DNA of 9,948 nucleotides. Source: Ruminococcus sp. Lineage in GTDB: Bacteria > Bacillota > Clostridia > Oscillospirales > Acutalibacteraceae. The notes under the pieces were generated by a model, which saw only the letters and a program-made list of their open reading frames with translations, had not been told where the DNA came from and did no database searches. Positions 1 through 5,715 of this stretch are shown in pieces. The position numbers and the translations under genes were made by a program. The stretch covers positions 1 to 9,948 of the forward strand of contig JAFOED010000009.1 in the NCBI GenBank assembly GCA_017380355.1. Direction: 5' to 3'. Position 1 is the first letter of the stretch. Each line of letters opens with the position of its first letter.

Positions 1-719
1 GCATACGCGTCGAAAACCTTCGTGAACGCGTTTGTTGAGTTCATGTAGCTGTTCAAATACGCAGAAAGCATCATAATCAAAGCTTCTATCACAGTGATCA
101 CAGCGCCTAACTTGTACATCTTTCTATACAGAAGGTAACCTCCACTAAAGATTGCTGCGCAGAAGTTGAATCTTGTTTTTCCGAACTTTTTGATGTTATT
201 AAAAACAGCAATGAAATATGGTGTGTTCTGTTTAACAAACTTTGCACATTCTCCTACAGTAACACCTTCGCCTAGGTCTGTTTCAGGTTTTACTCCAGCA
301 AGTGGATCGAACAATACGACATTCGGCATACCTGCAAATGGGGTAGAGGCTGTGTTGTTTTTGTTGTCTGCTTCGTTTTTATTAGGTTCATCCTGCTTCT
401 TCTCTTCATTTAAAGGTGAGCCGCAACGAGAACAGAAAAACGCCTGTGACGGATTCTTCGCTTTACAGATTTTACATTCTTTTAATGTGAAGTCATCTTC
501 GTCGTCATTAGTGTTTGTGCTACCAGAGGAAACTTTTTCCTGTTTTAGAGATTCAAGATAATCAAATCCCTCATGATGTTTATCTTCATTTACACAATGT
601 CCTAAATTAAAGTAACATTCGCGGTGGTGAGGAGTACCGCATTCAGGACAAACAACAATGTCATCGCCAGCTTTGAACTCAGTGTCGCACGCCTGACATT
701 TGTGTGAGATGTAATCCAT
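1..719 (-). CDS. RING-finger / zinc-ribbon / DUF2628-like membrane protein (3' end outside window)
   Basis: Reading the minus strand from the ATG at 719-717 gives 239 codons with no stop, so the C-terminus lies outside the window. Residues 8-42 form a prokaryotic RING-like zinc finger: C8-x2-C11, C24-x2-C27, H31/H32, C35 and C42, with H48/H49 as possible further ligands. An acidic, Ser/Asn-rich linker follows. A second finger, a zinc ribbon, is at C82-x2-C85 and C96-x2-C99. A charged Asn/Glu/Lys linker (about 104-122) leads to a region resembling DUF2628, with an Arg/Lys-Met-Tyr turn (199-202) and a hydrophobic membrane segment at about 204-222. There is no signal peptide, so the fingers probably face the cytoplasm. 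AGGAGT at 725-730 lies 5 nt from the start and supports it. It is divergent from prfB and has its own promoter. Family assignment (Prok-RING_1 plus zinc ribbon plus DUF2628) is from recall; function is unknown. A bacterial RING-like fold does not by itself imply ubiquitin-ligase activity. Confidence 0.85.
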   Translation of the reverse strand, partial: MDYISHKCQACDTEFKAGDDIVVCPECGTPHHRECYFNLGHCVNEDKHHEGFDYLESLKQEKVSSGSTNTNDDEDDFTLKECKICKAKNPSQAFFCSRCGSPLNEEKKQDEPNKNEADNKNNTASTPFAGMPNVVLFDPLAGVKPETDLGEGVTVGECAKFVKQNTPYFIAVFNNIKKFGKTRFNFCAAIFSGGYLLYRKMYKLGAVITVIEALIMMLSAYLNSYMNSTNAFTKVFDAY

Positions 720-748
720 ATACTACTCCTAGTTTATTTTTTAACAAT

Positions 749-777
749 ATTATACCAAATAATATTGAAAACTGCAA
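749..777 (-). promoter_or_regulatory. Sigma-A-like promoter for the RING-finger gene
   Basis: On the minus strand, TTGCAG (777-772) is separated by exactly 17 nt from TATAAT (754-749). The -10 is preceded by TGG, so it is of the extended TGn type. The -10 lies 29 nt upstream of the ATG, leaving a short leader containing the AGGAGT site. It stands back to back with the prfB promoter, the two -35 boxes being 20 bp apart. Confidence 0.75.
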
Positions 778-792
778 CATATTTATTATGTT
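776..792. repeat. Short inverted repeat between divergent -35 boxes
   Basis: AACATA (776-781) and TATGTT (787-792) form a 6-bp dyad around a 5-bp spacer. It sits in the gap between the -35 boxes of the RING-gene and prfB promoters and touches the former by two bases. It could bind a regulator of both genes, but the stretch is very AT-rich and a dyad this short can arise by chance. Confidence 0.3.
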
Positions 793-797
793 CAAAC

Positions 798-826
798 TTT
801 ACATTTTCTAAACTATAGGTTATAAT
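798..826 (+). promoter_or_regulatory. Sigma-A-like promoter for prfB-apgM
   Basis: TTTACA (798-803), a 17-nt spacer and a perfect TATAAT (821-826) form a near-consensus vegetative promoter. Transcription would start near 833, giving a leader of roughly 25 nt that holds only the ribosome binding site. There is therefore no room for a riboswitch or T-box. Confidence 0.8.
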
Positions 827-857
827 TAGTATGAAATAATAGGCAAAGAGGTATTTT

Positions 858-1976
858 ATGTTACAGTTTGAAGAACTTAAACTCGCTTTGGAAGCGTTAA
901 GACCTGAAATTGACGACCTTAAATCTGCACTCGGACTCGACGCGATGAAGAGTGAAATCGAACAGCTCGAAAACCGTGCGGCTGAACCTGGCTTCTGGGA
1001 TGATATGGAAACTTCACAGAAGATTTTACAGCGTACAAGTAACCTGAAAGCTAAGGTTGAGAAATATGAGAAGCTCGATATGAAGTATGAGGATACTTTG
1101 GCTCTTATCGAACTCGGTAATGAGGAAGAGGACCTTACTATTTTAGAAGAAGCTATGGCTGACTTTGAAATTATCAAGTCAGAGCTCGAGAAACAGCGTT
1201 TGTCTACACTGCTTACTGGTGAGTACGACGCAAACAACGCTATTCTTACTTTCCACGCAGGTTCCGGTGGTACTGAGGCTCAGGATTGGGCTGAGATGCT
1301 TTATCGTATGTATTCCCGTTGGGCTGCTGCTCACGGCTTTAATGTTAAAGAAATCGACTACCTCGATGGCGACGAAGCAGGACTCAAGAGCGCTGTTCTT
1401 TTAATCGAGGGAGAAAACGCTTACGGTTACTTGAAGAGTGAAGCAGGTGTACATCGTTTAGTACGTGTATCTCCGTTTGATTCTGCAGGTAGACGACACA
1501 CAAGTTTCTCTTCTTTAGAGGTTATGCCTGAAATCGACGATGATATCAAAGTCGAGATTCCGCCTGAAGAAATCAAGATGGACGTTTATCGTGCGTCAGG
1601 TGCAGGTGGACAGAAGGTTAACAAAACATCATCCGCTGTTCGTCTTACACATATTCCTACAGGTATCGTTGTTGCGTCACAGGTTGAGCGTTCACAGTAC
1701 CAGAACCGTGATGTGGCTATGAAAATGCTTATTTCTAAGCTCGTTGAAATCAAAGAGCGTGAGCATCTCGATAAAATTGAAGATATTAAAGGCGTGCAGA
1801 AAGAAATCACATGGGGTAGCCAGATTCGTTCTTACGTCTTTATGCCATATACTTTAGTTAAAGACCATCGTACAAGCTTTGAAACAGGTAACATCAACGC
1901 TGTTATGGATGGTGACCTTGACGGCTTTATTAACGCATATCTTAAAGCTTTAAGTTTAGGCGAACTCGAAAACTGA
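858..1976 (+). CDS. prfB: Peptide chain release factor 2 (in-frame, no programmed frameshift)
   Basis: The 372-residue product is a full-length class-I release factor that recognises UGA and UAA and triggers peptidyl-tRNA hydrolysis on the ribosome. The anticodon-like SPF tripeptide of RF2 is at 205-207, which separates it from RF1 (PxT). The universal GGQ motif, which enters the peptidyl transferase centre, is at 250-252, preceded by Ala at 246 as in most RF2 proteins. The N-terminal 110 residues are the usual helical domain. AAAGAGG at 845-851 lies 6 nt before the ATG. Most prfB genes carry an in-frame UGA near codon 26 that demands a +1 shift. Here codons 25-28 read CTC GGA CTC GAC and the frame is open throughout, so that autoregulation is absent. 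The gene ends in UGA, a codon its own product reads. It heads a likely two-gene operon with the downstream phosphoglycerate mutase-family gene. secA, a common neighbour of prfB in Firmicutes, is not adjacent. Confidence 0.97.
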   Translation: MLQFEELKLALEALRPEIDDLKSALGLDAMKSEIEQLENRAAEPGFWDDMETSQKILQRTSNLKAKVEKYEKLDMKYEDTLALIELGNEEEDLTILEEAMADFEIIKSELEKQRLSTLLTGEYDANNAILTFHAGSGGTEAQDWAEMLYRMYSRWAAAHGFNVKEIDYLDGDEAGLKSAVLLIEGENAYGYLKSEAGVHRLVRVSPFDSAGRRHTSFSSLEVMPEIDDDIKVEIPPEEIKMDVYRASGAGGQKVNKTSSAVRLTHIPTGIVVASQVERSQYQNRDVAMKMLISKLVEIKEREHLDKIEDIKGVQKEITWGSQIRSYVFMPYTLVKDHRTSFETGNINAVMDGDLDGFINAYLKALSLGELEN

Positions 1977-1999
1977 TTATCCTTTTTAGGAGGCACATT

Positions 2000-3208
2000 A
2001 TGAAATATTTAGTTATGCTGTGCGACGGTATGGCTGACAAACCGTTTGCAGCTCTTGATAATAAAACACCAATGGAAAAAGCACACAAGCCTTGTATGGA
2101 TTCACTCGCAAAAAAAGGCGAAGCAGGTTTAGTGAAAACTGTACAGGACGGTATGAAACCTGGTAGCGACGTCGCAAACCTTGCAGTGCTCGGCTACGAC
2201 GCAGTTAAGTACTACTCAGGTCGCTCACCGCTGGAAGCAGCATCTATCGGCATTGACTTAAAACCTACTGACGTTACTTTCCGTTGTAATCTTGTCACAC
2301 TTTCTGACGAAGCCGAGTATAGTGACAAAACTATGGTTGACTACTGCGCTGATGATATTTCTTCTGCAGAAGCTAAAATCTTAATTGAATATATCGAGGA
2401 AAAGCTCGGTAACGAGACTTTTGCTTACTATCCGGGTGTGTCTTACAGACATTGCCTTGTGTGGGATAATGGCATCGTTGATGGTCACAATTTAACACCT
2501 CCACACGATATCACCGATAGACCGATTAAAGAGTACATCCCACAGGGTGATAACGTTGGTATGCTCTATGATATGATGAAGAAGAGCTACGAATTATTAA
2601 AAGATCACCCTGTGAATTTAGAGCGTATCAAACGCGGCAAGCGTCCTGCTAACTCTATCTGGTTGTGGGGTGAGGGTACAAAGCCTGCACTCGACAGCTT
2701 TTACGATAAGTTTAATAAGCACGGCAGTATGATTTCTGCTGTAGATTTGCTTAAAGGTATCGCTATCTGCGCAGATATGAATTCTGTCGATGTTGATGGT
2801 GCGACAGGTTACATAGATACTAACTTTGAGGGTAAGTGCGAAGCAGCGATCAACGAGTTTAAAAACGGCCAGGATTTAGTTTATATCCATGTTGAAGCTC
2901 CTGACGAGTGCGGTCACCGCGGTGAGGCTGAGAATAAGGTCCGTGCGATTGAGCTTATTGATGAGAAGATTCTCGCACCAGTTGTTGAGTTTTTACGTTC
3001 ATACGACGATTTCGCTGTGCTCGTGTGTCCTGACCACCCGACTCCGCTTTGTATCAAGACTCATTCTTCAGACCCTGTTCCATATCTTATTTATTCATCA
3101 CGTGGAGAAATCGACGGAGTCGATGTTTTTACTGAAAAAACTGCCGAAAGCACAGGCAACTACATCGAAAAAGGCTTTGAGATGATGGAGTATTTCTTAA
3201 CAAAATAA
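2000..3208 (+). CDS. apgM: Cofactor-independent phosphoglycerate mutase family (ApgM-type; possible homoserine kinase-like)
   Basis: The 402-residue protein belongs to the alkaline-phosphatase superfamily, in the archaeal-type branch of 2,3-bisphosphoglycerate-independent phosphoglycerate mutases. Those enzymes interconvert 3- and 2-phosphoglycerate in glycolysis/gluconeogenesis. Visible active-site elements are the metal-binding Asp9 in the N-terminal LCDGMAD, the phosphoserine nucleophile Ser56 in PGSDVAN, the GRSPLEAASIG block at 74-84, the metal ligands Asp302 and His306 in APDECGH, and Asp345-His346 with His355 near the C-terminus. The length is normal for the family. A perfect AGGAGG (1988-1993) lies 6 nt before the ATG, and the gene starts 23 nt after prfB, so co-transcription is likely. 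The overall pattern most resembles the bacterial subgroup that some annotation schemes call a proposed homoserine kinase. Nothing in this window (no hom or thrC) decides between the two roles, so the symbol describes the family rather than a proven activity. Confidence 0.88.
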   Translation: MKYLVMLCDGMADKPFAALDNKTPMEKAHKPCMDSLAKKGEAGLVKTVQDGMKPGSDVANLAVLGYDAVKYYSGRSPLEAASIGIDLKPTDVTFRCNLVTLSDEAEYSDKTMVDYCADDISSAEAKILIEYIEEKLGNETFAYYPGVSYRHCLVWDNGIVDGHNLTPPHDITDRPIKEYIPQGDNVGMLYDMMKKSYELLKDHPVNLERIKRGKRPANSIWLWGEGTKPALDSFYDKFNKHGSMISAVDLLKGIAICADMNSVDVDGATGYIDTNFEGKCEAAINEFKNGQDLVYIHVEAPDECGHRGEAENKVRAIELIDEKILAPVVEFLRSYDDFAVLVCPDHPTPLCIKTHSSDPVPYLIYSSRGEIDGVDVFTEKTAESTGNYIEKGFEMMEYFLTK

Positions 3209-3213
3209 AAAAT

Positions 3214-3248
3214 AACCCACTTGCGTAATGCAGGTGGGTTGCTTTTTT
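3214..3248 (+). terminator. Bidirectional Rho-independent terminator between apgM and the TSCPD gene
   Basis: An 11-bp stem with one G:U pair (3214-3224 with 3230-3240) closes a 5-nt GTAAT loop. It is followed on the plus strand by a run of six T (3243-3248). The other side is A-rich, so the minus-strand transcript also ends the hairpin with a U-rich tract. It therefore probably terminates both the prfB-apgM operon and the convergent TSCPD gene. It begins 5 nt after the apgM stop codon. Confidence 0.93.
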
Positions 3249-3258
3249 ACAAAAATCT

Positions 3259-3507
3259 TTACATTTCGAGCGCTTCTTCTAGTGCGTTTGCGAGCTGGTC
3301 TGGACATGATGTACCTCGACCACCGCAATTGATACCTTTGAGTCGTTCTATAGCGTCGTTAGCGTCCATACCGACTACGAGCTTTGCGACACCCTGAGTG
3401 TTGCCTGAGCATCCACCAATGAAACGACAACTAACGATTACGTCGTCTTCGATTTCTACTTCTATCATTCTCGAGCAAACACCTGTTGGGATATATGTGT
3501 GTTTCAT
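3259..3507 (-). CDS. TSCPD-domain protein (TIGR03905-like), 82 aa
   Basis: This 82-residue protein consists almost wholly of a TSCPD domain. It has Cys11, the IGGCSGNTQGV block with Cys33 (residues 30-40), and the signature CGGRGTSCPDQL (61-72) with Cys61 and Cys68. The same domain occurs as a C-terminal extension of some adenosylcobalamin-dependent ribonucleotide reductases; free-standing copies are common in Clostridia and have no settled function. The conserved cysteines suggest metal binding or thiol redox chemistry, which is inference. GGAGGTG (3513-3519) lies 5 nt from the chosen ATG at 3507. An ATG further upstream would extend the frame to 3582 but would translate this ribosome binding site and the promoter, so it is rejected. 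The gene has its own promoter, stands alone, and ends at the bidirectional terminator shared with apgM. Confidence 0.9.
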   Translation of the reverse strand: MKHTYIPTGVCSRMIEVEIEDDVIVSCRFIGGCSGNTQGVAKLVVGMDANDAIERLKGINCGGRGTSCPDQLANALEEALEM

Positions 3508-3512
3508 ATTTA

Positions 3513-3519
3513 CACCTCC
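3513..3519 (-). promoter_or_regulatory. Ribosome binding site fixing the TSCPD start
   Basis: GGAGGTG on the minus strand is a strong Shine-Dalgarno sequence 5 nt before the ATG at 3507. It chooses the 82-residue reading over a 107-codon reading from 3582. Confidence 0.85.
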
Positions 3520-3531
3520 GTTTATGAGTCG

Positions 3532-3560
3532 ATTATATTGTAAAACTCGTATGTCGTCAA
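3532..3560 (-). promoter_or_regulatory. Sigma-A-like promoter for the TSCPD gene
   Basis: On the minus strand TTGACG (3560-3555) and a perfect TATAAT (3537-3532) are separated by exactly 17 nt. The -10 lies 24 nt upstream of the ATG. This gives a very short leader and rules out the longer ORF as the translated form. Confidence 0.8.
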
Positions 3561-3620
3561 GTTGGAATGAGAGGTAGCTCAAAATATTTTAAAAATACTA
3601 TAGCGCAAAGTCGTATTATG

Positions 3621-3629
3621 TGCTAAAAT
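3621..3629 (+). promoter_or_regulatory. Extended -10 promoter candidate for the dnaD-dnaC pair
   Basis: TGC TAAAAT (3621-3629) is an extended -10 element, 39 nt before the start codon at 3669. At the 17-nt distance the -35 position (3601-3606) reads TAGCGC, a poor match. Upstream (3581-3596) is an A/T tract that could act as an UP element. Expression may therefore be modest, relying on the TGn motif. Confidence 0.55.
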
Positions 3630-3668
3630 GTAAAGAAACTGATTAAAACTATATTTGGAAGTATATTT

Positions 3669-4667
3669 ATGTCATATAATATTAATTTAGGTGCGTGGGG
3701 TAGCGTGTTTGCAGTTCCGTCTGCTCTTGTTGATTCCCACCTGAAAATTGCAACTGAATCACAGCTTAAAGTGCTTTTGTACATACTGCGAAACTCTGGT
3801 GTTGATAACTCTGTTGAGAGTATATCCAAAGCCGTATCTGTACACGAGGATGAGGTTAAAAATGCGCTCATTTTCTGGATTGAACGCGGTTTGGTAGCGT
3901 CTGTTGATAGCACTCTCTCTGTTCCGCAAAACGCTGAAGCGCAAGTGAGTGTGAAACCTCAGGAGTCTGAACCTCAGCCTAAAACAAAGCCTCGTGCTAT
4001 GTCGCGTGCACAGCATCCTGACTCGATGTTTGTTGCTCGTAGACTTAGCGAAGATTCTTCCCTAGCGTGGCTTATGGACGAAGCACAAATAGCTCTTGCC
4101 AAACCGCTTTCCAGCGGTGACACTGCTACTTTAGTTATGCTTCACGATACTGACGGATTGCCGTGTGAAGTGCTTGCTCTTCTTATAAACTATTGCGTTT
4201 CTATCGGAAAAGGCAATATGCGTACAATAGAACGACTAGGAATCCAGTGGGCGAGTGAGGGAATCTTGACTGTTCAAGACGCCGAAAGAAAGATTATAAA
4301 GCTCTCACAAAGCTCTGGAGCTTGGGCTCGTGTGTCAAAAATCTTCGGCCTAAAAAACATCGGCTCACCGACCAAAACTCAGCTTTCGCTTGCTGATATC
4401 TGGTGTAACGAGTGGAAATTCTCTGATGATATGCTGCTCGAGGCGTACGAGCGTTGCGTTGATATTAAAGGCGAATATAACATTAAATATATAAATGGCA
4501 TTTTATCAAAGTGGCATCAAAGCTCTATTTTTAACCTCGATGCCCTCAAAGCAGCTGACGCCGCTGCTTCAAAAGCTAAAACTAAGAAAAACACAAAAAC
4601 CGTAGAGGAGCGACACGCTTCATACGACCTTGATGCTTTAGATAGTAAAAGTTTATTTAACGATTAA
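3669..4667 (+). CDS. DnaD-domain replication protein (winged helix plus two DDBH2 domains)
   Basis: The 332-residue protein is DnaD/DnaB-like, a primosomal scaffold that in Firmicutes remodels DNA and helps load the replicative helicase at origins and stalled forks. Residues about 1-85 look like the winged-helix DDBH1 domain. A Pro/Gln/Lys-rich linker follows (about 88-115). Residues about 125-200 and 238-290 look like two successive DDBH2 domains, each ending in the hallmark spacing of an aliphatic core followed by Trp: W194 in the first, and YINGILSKW (274-282) with W282 in the second. The tail is Ala/Lys-rich and then acidic. GGAAG (3657-3661) is a modest ribosome binding site 7 nt before the ATG. 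The stop is 11 nt before the dnaC-like ATG, so the two genes are surely one operon. Phage genomes carry similar pairs, but no phage genes surround this one, so I take it as chromosomal. Confidence 0.88.
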   Translation: MSYNINLGAWGSVFAVPSALVDSHLKIATESQLKVLLYILRNSGVDNSVESISKAVSVHEDEVKNALIFWIERGLVASVDSTLSVPQNAEAQVSVKPQESEPQPKTKPRAMSRAQHPDSMFVARRLSEDSSLAWLMDEAQIALAKPLSSGDTATLVMLHDTDGLPCEVLALLINYCVSIGKGNMRTIERLGIQWASEGILTVQDAERKIIKLSQSSGAWARVSKIFGLKNIGSPTKTQLSLADIWCNEWKFSDDMLLEAYERCVDIKGEYNIKYINGILSKWHQSSIFNLDALKAADAAASKAKTKKNTKTVEERHASYDLDALDSKSLFND

Positions 4668-4678
4668 GTGGTGAATTT

Positions 4679-5665
4679 ATGGCTTACAGTAAACATATTT
4701 ATGATTTGGCTACAAAAAAACTCAGCGACCGCAGAGCTAGTGCACTGAGTGTTGCTGATTATAGAAAGAACGAGACTTATCGAGAGATTCCTCGACTTTC
4801 AGAAATAGAAAGAGAGCTTTCTTCAATCGGCGTTTCTACAGCGAAAGCAGTCTTAAGCGGTAAGGATGCGGCTACTCTTTTAACTTCTTTAAAAGAAAAA
4901 AGCGTAGCTCTACAAAAAGAGTTTAATGGGTTGCTTTTGTCTCACGGCTACTCTGTTGATTATCTTGAACCTCAGTTTTCTTGTGATAAATGCTCTGATA
5001 CTGGTTTTATTGAGTTTGATAACAAAACCATAACCTGCGAATGCTATAAAAAGCTTCTTTCTGATTGTGCGTGCGAAGAACTTAACACGATTTCTCCACT
5101 TTCACTTTCTACTTTCGATTCTTTCAAACTCGCTTTATACAGCGACAAACCTGACGAGAGAGGAAACATTCCGTACGTCAGAATGCAGAAAATCTATGAT
5201 TTCTGTCTTAAATACGCTACTGAGTTTACTCCTGAATCAAAAGGTATACTGATGAAAGGTGATACGGGTTTAGGAAAAACACACCTGTCACTAGCTATCG
5301 CTAACGAAGTTATTAAGAAAGGGTACAGTGTTGTTTATGTTTCAGCACCTGATATTCTGTCTAAACTTGAAAAAGAGCATTTTACTTACAGTTATTCACA
5401 GGAGCAGGAGATAATGCAGTCTCTTATTAACTGTGACTTATTGATTTTAGATGACCTTGGCACCGAGTTTGCTACTAACTTTACTAAATCTGCTGTTTAT
5501 AATATTTTTAACACTCGTGTTAATATGGGTAAACCGATTATTATCAACACAAATTATACCAGTAAAGAGCTTGAAGAAAATTACACACAGCGTTTTGTGT
5601 CACGTGTAATGGCATCTTGTTCAGTACTTAGCTTCATTGGCACAGATATCCGTTCTATTTTATAA
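4679..5665 (+). CDS. DnaC/DnaI-like AAA+ helicase-loader ATPase
   Basis: The 328-residue protein resembles DnaI/DnaC, the ATPase that delivers hexameric replicative helicase to DNA. The N-terminal third is helical and charged. A zinc-binding cluster follows, C102-x2-C105 and C120-x-C122, like the zinc finger of DnaI that contacts the helicase. The AAA+ core shows Walker A GDTGLGKT at 194-201, Walker B LLILDD at 254-259, a sensor-I region around NTNY (290-293), and candidate arginine-finger residues R305 and R309 in QRFVSRV. The short C-terminal region lacks the IstB transposase-helper context: no transposase is nearby. It starts 11 nt after the DnaD-domain gene with only a weak GGTG upstream, suggesting translational coupling. 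It ends 15 nt before a hairpin terminator shared with the convergent patatin gene. Whether it is the sole chromosomal loader (dnaI) or a paralogue cannot be told here. Confidence 0.9.
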   Translation: MAYSKHIYDLATKKLSDRRASALSVADYRKNETYREIPRLSEIERELSSIGVSTAKAVLSGKDAATLLTSLKEKSVALQKEFNGLLLSHGYSVDYLEPQFSCDKCSDTGFIEFDNKTITCECYKKLLSDCACEELNTISPLSLSTFDSFKLALYSDKPDERGNIPYVRMQKIYDFCLKYATEFTPESKGILMKGDTGLGKTHLSLAIANEVIKKGYSVVYVSAPDILSKLEKEHFTYSYSQEQEIMQSLINCDLLILDDLGTEFATNFTKSAVYNIFNTRVNMGKPIIINTNYTSKELEENYTQRFVSRVMASCSVLSFIGTDIRSIL

Positions 5666-5679
5666 AAGGGAACAAGAAA

Positions 5680-5715
5680 AGCCCGAAGAGTTAATTCTTC
5701 GGGCTCTTATTTTTG
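5680..5715 (+). terminator. Bidirectional terminator overlapping the patatin 3' end
   Basis: A perfect 10-bp stem (5680-5689 with 5696-5705) closes a 6-nt GTTAAT loop. On the plus strand it is followed by CTTATTTTTG, a T-rich tract that ends the dnaD-dnaC transcript. The right arm is also the last coding sequence (Ser-Pro-Lys-Asn) of the minus-strand patatin gene, and the stop TAA of that gene (5693-5691) lies in the loop. Past the left arm the minus-strand transcript reads TTTTC, so it may terminate there too, less strongly. Confidence 0.9.

Noticed and set aside
166..561. Plus-strand 131-codon open frame
   Set aside because: It lies wholly antisense to the RING-finger gene, whose minus-strand frame shows clear zinc-finger motifs, a ribosome binding site and a promoter. 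The plus-strand translation has no recognisable domain.
734..1237. Minus-strand 167-codon open frame over the prfB 5' end
   Set aside because: Ser-rich antisense shadow of prfB that also runs through the intergenic promoters; no ribosome binding site or domain.
3508..3582. N-terminal extension of the TSCPD protein to an ATG at 3582
   Set aside because: It would translate through the -35, -10 and Shine-Dalgarno elements, and the extra residues do not resemble the family.
3601..3626. TAGCGC / GTGCTA imperfect inverted repeat across the dnaD promoter
   Set aside because: Only five of six pairs match over a 14-nt gap and it coincides with the -10 region; within chance expectation.
4679..5665. 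IstB-type transposase helper
   Set aside because: The AAA+ core is similar, but no transposase or terminal inverted repeats are present, and the DnaI-like zinc cluster and DnaD partner point to replication.
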